The notes under the pieces: generated by a model
Told to the model about the DNA's origin: nothing
Databases searched by the model: none
The model's input: the letters and a program-made list of their open reading frames with translations, nothing else
Program-made: the position numbers and the translations under genes
Part shown: positions 57,701 through 64,000 of the stretch, piece by piece
How the letters are laid out: each line of letters opens with the position of its first letter
Numbering within the stretch: the stretch's first letter is position 1
Origin: Echinarachnius parma
Taxonomy: Eukaryota > Echinodermata > Echinoidea > Clypeasteroida > Echinarachniidae
Reading direction: 5' to 3'
NCBI GenBank assembly: GCA_037951105.1
Contig: JBAMJV010000874.1
Span: forward strand, 62,001 to 126,000
Length of the DNA: 64,000 nucleotides

Positions 57701-57875
57701 AAAAGAGTGAGCCTTGCATGAGATGGATCCACGTGATCCTGTATACTATAGAGCTATCGATATACTCTAGGGCATTGGGCTCCCATGAAACTAAGCAAGG
57801 GTGTCAACAACTTCTCAAAACAGGAGGGGAGACATTGCGAGGAAGCATAGCGACCGAGCGGGGGAGGGTGCACAA
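57701..57875 (-). repeat. inverted copy of the 34.73-34.93 kb repeat
   Basis: GAGATGGATCCACGTGATCC, TGTATACTATAGAGC and GAGACATTGCGAGGAAGC are the reverse complement of sequence inside the hAT-like element at 34800-34925. Confidence 0.7.
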
Positions 57876-58193
57876 AACCCTTAAAAGGGTACCTTTTCAG
57901 CCATTCAGGTTCACAGGTTTCGACGTTTTCTTTAAAAAGGGTACCTTTTTAGGTGCACATGTTTTCGACGTTGCCTTTTTCTTTAAAAAGGGTGCGATTT
58001 ACCCAGGCTGATTCGATCCCTCAATTCGTGCATCTTTTGCGTGAACTTTTGTAACAACAATCGCATTTCGTATGATGGAAATACCAAATATCGCGATCGA
58101 ACCCGACCGGTCACGAGCGCGCGCGTGCGTACGTACGTGTGTAAATTCGATGCATTGTGCAGATACGAGAGTGCGCGCACGTCTGCCGCCATG

Positions 58194-58905
58194 TTAAGGC
58201 CTGGTCACACAGTACACGACTGGACCCACGAATGCAGTACGCATTGGTACGAATCTATAGCAAGCCGTTTTTAACATGTATTCCTATTTCTTGATATATC
58301 AAGAAATCGAATATTTTATATCAATACTTGATTTCTTGATATCAAGAAATATTTTTCTATTGTTAAAGGGATCTAGTAACTTTGTTGACATCTGCAAAAA
58401 GTGATGAAGGGTTGATGCAATGTATATTGTTGGTATCTCATATGTCCACAGGGTATTGTGTGAAAATTTCAAGTCAAATGGACATTGCATGGCCAAGTAA
58501 TTAGCGAAAATGCAAAGTGATATTCACTAACTCACTGCACTCACTTTGTACACGGTAAGAAAAACTCCGGGGGAGTTTTTCTTATCTGAAAACTTCAATC
58601 GTACATATCTTTGTAACGAAAGGGAAATTTGAAAAAAACCGCAACCGGTCCCATGATTGTATTGTTAATACGAATACAACAAGGTATGATGGAACCACTA
58701 CAATTATGTTGAGGCTTTGGACAATGTTACTAAGTCCCTTTAAGCATTGGTAATTCTTGATATCAAGAAATGCATTCTTGATATCAATAATTCTATTCTT
58801 GATATCAAGAAATAGGAATAAGTGTTAAAACGGCTTGCCATAGATTCGTACTGATGCGTAACTGCATTCGTGGGTCTAGTCGTGTCATGTGTGACCAGGC
58901 CTTAA
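58194..58905. mobile_element. 712 bp foldback MITE with TTGATATCAA core units
   Basis: The ends AAGGCCTGGTCACAC and GTGTGACCAGGCCTT, with TTAA at both edges, are followed inward by about 90 bp of inverse sequence (GACCCACGAATGCAGT and ACTGCATTCGTGGGTC). Inside each arm are repeated near-palindromes TTTCTTGATATCAAGAAAT. It is non-coding. Confidence 0.82.
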
Positions 58906-58977
58906 GGAAGTCCCGAGCGCGCCCGTGAGTTTATAGTATATTATCAGTGTTTTTTGTTTCTGTTCAGCCGAGGAACT

Positions 58978-59760
58978 TTATTTTATAAAATATTCAGGAT
59001 ACAAAATAGCAAACAAATTCATAAAATATGCATGTTGTCCATATCGTCTTATTTCTGTGTCAAATTTTGCGTTTGTTTCCTTGACTATAACTATATAATA
59101 TAATTTAAACCCATTTATTATTAACTCTTTCCATAATGTTATAGTGTTAATACTCTTATTCTTAAAATGCTTCAACATATATCTCTTGTAAATCACATAT
59201 TGTGCAAAATTAATTATCGTATTCATAAAAACATAATCGTTGTGTTCAATCTGATGTCCTACTAGTAACAACTTTTCGTTTATTGTCACATGTTTACGAG
59301 TGCATTTGTATATCAACCTTTATATTTGTTTCCAAAAAATTCTAACTGCAGGGCCTTATAACAAAACATGCATTGGGGATTCATTCTCATTACAAACATT
59401 ACGAGTCATATTTGATGACATTTTCCATTTAAATCAATTGACTTTAAATGGAAGAATATTATGAATACATTTAAAGTTGAACTGTCTTACTTTGGTGTGC
59501 TTTATCAGTGATAATCTAAAACAAAAGACAGGTTTTCATTGAAATGAATGTGGTAACTGCAACTCAAGTTGCCACGTATTCAATATTACAGGTTTTGTCA
59601 TTGTCAACAAAATAGTATAATTCATTTTTGATTTTGTACACGAAATATCAGTCGTATCGTTTGTTATATACTCATTATCTGCTATTTGTCTATTAGTATT
59701 ATCATAATAGTGTCTTATTTTCTCTAACCAAACATCGGGAAAAGCTTTTTTAATTTCACA
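58978..59760 (-). pseudogene. LINE 3' end, minus strand, C-terminal RT remnant
   Basis: On the minus strand a zinc-knuckle-like stretch reads NVCNENESPMHVLL, then a stop, GPAVRIFWKQI and YKCTRKHVTINEKLLLVGHQ. Later words are FAQYVIYKRYMLKHFKNKSI and FAILYPEYFIK, ending at a TAA at about 58980. This is the usual C-terminal layout of L1/Tx1-type non-LTR ORF2 proteins (CxxC...H..C, then FW..., then a helical tail). A stop interrupts the knuckle, so it is dead. The RT core is not visible. Confidence 0.6.
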
Positions 59761-60017
59761 TATGCAAACGTTACGAGTAAATTATTTGAATGTAAATGAT
59801 TATTAAAGTTTGTTTGATTTTTTTCCAAACGCCATGAGTAAAAATATCTGATACTCTATTTATACCAATTTAAATCCATTTTTCAAAACAATTATAGCTG
59901 ATTATGAAATTTAATATTACTATTAAACCACAAAATCTCTTTACTTACTGCGAATCAACATATCTCAATTCTGCCCATAATTATACACATTAAGTCTGTA
60001 TAACATGGCTTATGCCG

Positions 60018-60215
60018 AAAGGGTGGGTAGCGTCGCGTCGCGTCGCGTCGCGTTGACTGGAACGCGACCATTCGTCCAAAGCCCCCCCCCCCCCCCCCTG
60101 GTTTTGCCGAAAAGGTGCGTTGGGGGCGTCGCGTCGCGTCGCGTTGACTGGAACACGACAATTCGTCCAAAGCCCCCCCCCCCCCGGTTTTGCCGAAAGG
60201 GTGCGTTGAAAACAC
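60018..60215 (+). repeat. 96 bp tandem repeat with (GTCGC)n
   Basis: Two and a part units each contain GCGTCGCGTCGCGTCGCGTT, GACTGGAACxCGACxATTCG, a long C run and GGTTTTGCCGAAA. The frames across it are artefacts of the repeat. Confidence 0.85.
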
Positions 60216-60369
60216 TGATTTCCCATTGACCAAGAAAATCATGCGGATAGGCATATCTCAGCCAATTCTTAACATATTTAATTGATTTTTGGTATTTGGA
60301 TATTATTTTGTATGCTATAATTGCTATTTCGGTTCAAAAAAGTTCAAATTTGAAAATTAAAACAATATA

Positions 60370-60580
60370 CAGTCAAACCTGTCTATAGGGACCACTCAAG
60401 GGACCGGCGAAAAGCGGTCGCTATAGACAGTTATTGTAGGTCGCATTAGACAGGATGGCGGCCATTTTTAATTTATGGTCGCATATTATCGTGACTATAA
60501 TGCACATGTGTAATTAATCTACATCTGTACACGCACATTTTGATAGTTACATTTAGTATTTGTTGCATGAATAACCACAA
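60370..60580 (+). repeat. interspersed repeat, 'tatagcgaccac' family, copy 2
   Basis: It matches 10452-10652 through CAGTCAAACCTGTCTATAGG, GGGACCGGCGAAAAGCGGTC and TCTGTACACGCACATTTTG. Confidence 0.75.
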
Positions 60581-61317
60581 TAAAACTGAAATTATATATC
60601 AATGGCGTAATATTCAATATGATATTAAATGTGTGTATTATCTTTCAAGTGAAATTTAAAAAAATAAAAAATGTGTCAATGTGCCATTTATAGAAATCTG
60701 AACCCTATTTTATTCTTCTTTTACCATAAGCTAAACAACACGGTAGAAGAGAAAAGAGGAAGCTCCAAGTCATTTTCGTGGAGTTAGACACTTTACGGGC
60801 ATGACTTTAAGAAAATATTTAGTGGACTTTTCCCCTAAATTATCAATGTTATCAATGTATCCACACTATATGTAGGACAATTTCGTTAGCGCAGTGAACA
60901 TGGTTAGTGATGCGATTAGCCCGAGCACAAAGCGCGTTGATTGTCAGTCAACGCCATTGAGTACTATAAAATATCTAATCGCAGTCAGACTTGGATTAAC
61001 TTCTTCTTTTTATCGGAAATAACCAAGCTAGCGCGGGTTGCATTCTCAGTCATGTAGTCTTGAATGGAGGCTAGCAATTTTGTCGCAAGATGTTTGTTTT
61101 GAACATTTTGTTGCTGTCTGAGCTGAGGTACTGCCGCCCCAAGGAAAAACGCAGTATCTACACGAATCGGCGTTTTCTAGAAACTGAGATATTGACCATT
61201 TTGTGTTTTTGCCATAGCCGCTCGGAAATAATCAACTTGGGAAGATTACTTTAGTGTGTGTTTATAGGCTATATAGGTGTCTATTTTCCTTCATATATGA
61301 TAAATTGAATTTTTCGT
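60581..61317. other. non-coding spacer
   Basis: It includes a first, isolated copy of the word CCCCAAGGAAAAACGCAGTA (61138-61157), which starts each unit of the tandem repeat further on. No gene seen. Confidence 0.4.
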
Positions 61318-61861
61318 TTAAAGGGGTAGTTTAGTTTTGGTAAGACTGCACTTTAGTAGCCAAAACCTGCACAGTAACATTATAAACTAATAGTTATAAC
61401 TCCACTATGCTCGAAAGGAAAACAAAATTACAAACGACTAAGTAAAAAGCCTGTTATCATTCAAAAAGAGCCATTAAAACACAAGAGGGCGCTTTTTAAA
61501 AAGGCATTGGTTTAAACCAATTTTCATACAAAAGTATGCATGTGATGTTTTATTGATATAATGATTAGATAGAGATATCATCAACAACTATTTCAAAAAA
61601 GCTTTTGAAAATTTTTGAAAAAGTGCAAGCATTTTTTTATTTTTTTCTAGAAATCATCTAATTATTTGGGCCCCAAATAATTATAAGATCAGATATATTT
61701 ATTGATATTTCAGCCGTTTCTGGGTCGATTTTGACCAAATAAAGTTTATTCTGCCATTAAAATTGCATGTTTTCTCAAATTGGACACTCAGTTTTTCATT
61801 ACCTCACAAAAAAATTGTGATGTGCAGCGCCCTCTCTACCAAAACTAAACTACCCCTTTAA
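61318..61861 (+). mobile_element. TTAA-type MITE, family A, copy 5
   Basis: TTAA at 61318-61321 and 61858-61861. The ends AGGGGTAGTTTAGTTTTGG and CCAAAACTAAACTACCCCT match without a mismatch over 19 bases. It is directly followed by the 410 bp tandem repeat. Confidence 0.88.
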
Positions 61862-61904
61862 TTTTTAGATTTTCGTGAAAATGTAGATACTTTGGGAAAA
61901 TCCC

Positions 61905-63195
61905 TAGTTCGTGACCGATTTCCCCAAGGAAAAACGCAGTATCTACATAGAAATTCGGAGGGTGATGAATTATGCCTTACATTATGGATAAACCAATCGT
62001 AAATGTTTCGGCATATATTCTGTGTGTAAAATAACATACCTTAAAGGGAAACAAAGTTTAAATAATACAAAAGCGCCCTCTCTAGGCGAGTCACACGTTT
62101 CTTAAAAAAGAGACTTATCAGGCCACATTTCCCCAATGAAAGGAAATACGAAGCGTGAATGTTATTCATTAACAACGCACGAATGTTTGTTTATACATTG
62201 GTTATAAAAGTGTATATTAGTTAAAGGAGAACACAACTTTGAAATTATAAAGAGCGCCCTCTCTTATCACGTCTCAAGTTACTTTAAATATGGAATAAAG
62301 TTACATGCTCCCAAAACGGTGCATGATCGATTTCCCCAAGGAAAAACGCAGTAAATACATAGAAATTCGGAGGGTGATGAATTATTCCTTACGTTATGGA
62401 TAAACCAATCGAAAATGTTTCAGTATATATTCTGTATGTAAGTTTAAATACTTTAAAGGGAAACAGGTTTAATTAATAAAAAAGCGCCGTCACACTTTTC
62501 TTTAAAAAGGTACTTATCAGGCCACATTTCCATAATAAAAGGAAATACGATGAGTGAATGTTATTCATTAACCACGCACACATGTTTGTTTATACATTCG
62601 TTATAAAGGTGTATATAAGTTAAAGGAAAAACAAAACGTTTAAATGATAAAGAGTGCCCTCTCTTATCAAGTCTCAAGTTACTTTAAATACGGAATAATG
62701 TTACATGCTCCCAGCACGGTGCGTGATCGATTTCCCCAAGGAAAAACGCAGTATCTACATAGAAATTCTGAGGGTGATAAATTATTCCTTGCTTTATCGA
62801 TAAACCAATCGAAAATGTTTTGGCATATATTCTGTATGTATGTTAACATACTTTAAATGAAAACAAAAACAGCTCATAATTGATTTTAAAAACGCCCTCT
62901 CTGGGCAAGTCACACTTAAAAAAAAAAAAAAGGGGGGCTTATATCACGCCGCATTTCCTCAATGAAAAGAAATAAGAAGCGTAAATGTTATTGATTAACC
63001 AAGCACAATTATATTTGTTTATATATTCGATATGAAAGTTTACTTACATTAAAGGAGAATACAACTTTTAATTGATAAAGAGCGCCCTCTCTGAGCACGT
63101 ATAAAGTTACTTTAAAGATGGAATAATGTACATGCTCGCAAAGCGGTGCAAGAACAATATCCCCAAGGAAAAACGCAGTACTCTACAAAGAAATC
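61905..63195 (+). repeat. tandem repeat of about 400-427 bp, three and a part units
   Basis: The landmark TCCCCAAGGAAAAACGCAG occurs at about 61922, 62334, 62734 and 63161. Each unit also has GAGGGTGATGAATTAT, AAAGCGCCCTCTCT in two places, CAGGCCACATTTCC and AATGTTATTCATTAA. Units differ by small indels. No coding function. Confidence 0.85.
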
Positions 63196-63299
63196 AGAAA
63201 TATGAATGTAAGTGATATTGAAGCAAAAGCGATTTGTTATGACATAACAAACTAGATGATCATGCTGCTGTTTGTCATTGTAAGCAAATTCCAAGAGAC

Positions 63300-63810
63300 T
63301 ACGGCCGCCGTCAGGCAGAAGGGCGTATCTCGAGTGTCGCGCCGGGATCTCAACACCGAGAAAAACGCCTTTAAAGTTTGACATATTCAACCCTCTATTG
63401 AAGCTTTGGACGTAGAATTTTTATTGCGGGGTTGATTCTAGTTGAAAGCCGACATATGAAATATTATTTTTAAATTTTAAAATTGATTCTAAACTTGATA
63501 TTTCTTTGTCTAGGACCATTTAAAAAAAGATACGCCTTTCTGCCAAACAAATTTGAACAACTTCCTAGTTGCTTTTGTACGGCAGAAGGGTGTATCTTTA
63601 GATACGTGGAAATATCGCCCGGTATCGTCATGCTATCGTCAGGCAGAAGGGCGTATCTATATATACGTGGAAGTATCTCCCGGTATCGTCATGCTATCGT
63701 CTGGCAGAAGGGCGTATCTTTAGATACGCCTTCTGCCTTACAAATGTGACTACGAAATAGTCCACATTTGTTTGGCAGAAGGGCCTATCTAAAGATACGC
63801 CTTCCTTTTG
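63300..63810 (+). repeat. tandem and inverted repeat around GGCAGAAGGGCGTATC
   Basis: GGCAGAAGGGCGTATC occurs near 63314, 63580, 63642, 63703 and 63774 (with variants), and its inverse GATACGCCTTCTGCC near 63528, 63722 and 63798. The 63 bp unit with TCGTCATGCTATCGTC is repeated in tandem at 63580-63705. CGTATCTTTAGATACG hairpins occur at the junctions. Confidence 0.75.
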
Positions 63811-64000
63811 TACAATTTTATATGCCATTGAGATGATATTTTTTGGGAGCTGACTTGATGGATGTGACGTGTCTGACTACGGTTCGATCCGGATATCCGG
63901 TGCGGCGCGGCACCATCCAGTAATATAGTAATTAACGTACGCCATATGCATGCATTGGTCGCGCCGTCGTCAGAATTAACAGCTTACTAATACAAGTACG
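63811..64000. other. window end, CpG-containing, no gene seen
   Basis: Words such as GGATATCCGGTGCGGCGCGG give a small CpG-rich patch. Nothing else is supported. Confidence 0.3.

Noticed and set aside
60005..60254. Arg/Pro-rich frames on both strands at 60.0-60.25 kb
   Set aside because: These are translations of the (GTCGC)n and C-run tandem unit.
56801..64000. A death-domain or other terminal exon of the ZU5 gene
   Set aside because: I looked for a phase 0 acceptor followed by a domain-like frame and found none. The open stretches here belong to repeats or a minus-strand LINE.

Overview
This is eukaryotic, animal DNA: AT-rich, intron-rich and dense in transposon debris. It is most likely from an invertebrate deuterostome, with an echinoderm the best guess. 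The guess rests on a giant ankyrin-repeat plus ZU5 gene, a gene class expanded in echinoderms and amphioxus. It also rests on the many short TTAA-, TA- and TTA-targeted inverted-repeat elements, CR1-like LINE wrecks and runs of G or C. No species can be fixed from the sequence alone. Nothing viral, bacterial or CRISPR-like was seen.

The main gene is on the + strand, about 11.95 to 53.87 kb. A single 5.5 kb exon (11954-17473) encodes about 55 ankyrin repeats. Five further exons fit it by splice site, reading phase and domain logic: 41898-42110 and 44056-44168 (last ankyrin repeats), 49015-49055 (linker), 51301-51630 (ZU5) and 53629-53870 (domain after ZU5, UPA-like). Together they give 2153 codons without a stop. 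No terminal exon was recognised, so the gene probably continues beyond the window. The big exon has been amplified recently and in layers: a 198 bp two-repeat unit four times, then a block of about 1.28 kb twice with a third partial copy.

Intron 1 (17474-41897) is 24 kb. It holds two phase-compatible minus-strand exons ending in a stop (22118-21154), a candidate + strand first exon and promoter near 24.52 kb, a candidate minus-strand first exon near 30.7-30.9 kb, and many mobile elements.

The first 12 kb hold MITEs (three joined end to end through shared TTAA sites at 3.39-5.37 kb), a broken LINE at 7.1-7.9 kb, and a 1.33 kb foldback element at 8.0-9.3 kb whose core is a palindrome made of palindromes. 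The 33.7-40.7 kb stretch is a mosaic of a hAT-like element with 8 bp target duplications, CG-rich repeats, and a degenerate GTCTAAT minisatellite split by an insertion. The last 10 kb carry a 5'-truncated CR1-like LINE (54.66-56.68 kb), a foldback element of TTGATATCAA units, a minus-strand LINE 3' end, a 410 bp tandem repeat and a 70 bp tandem repeat.

The ankyrin-ZU5 gene is the only well-supported protein-coding gene. The other genes are candidates, and the remaining long open frames are transposon remnants or antisense shadows.
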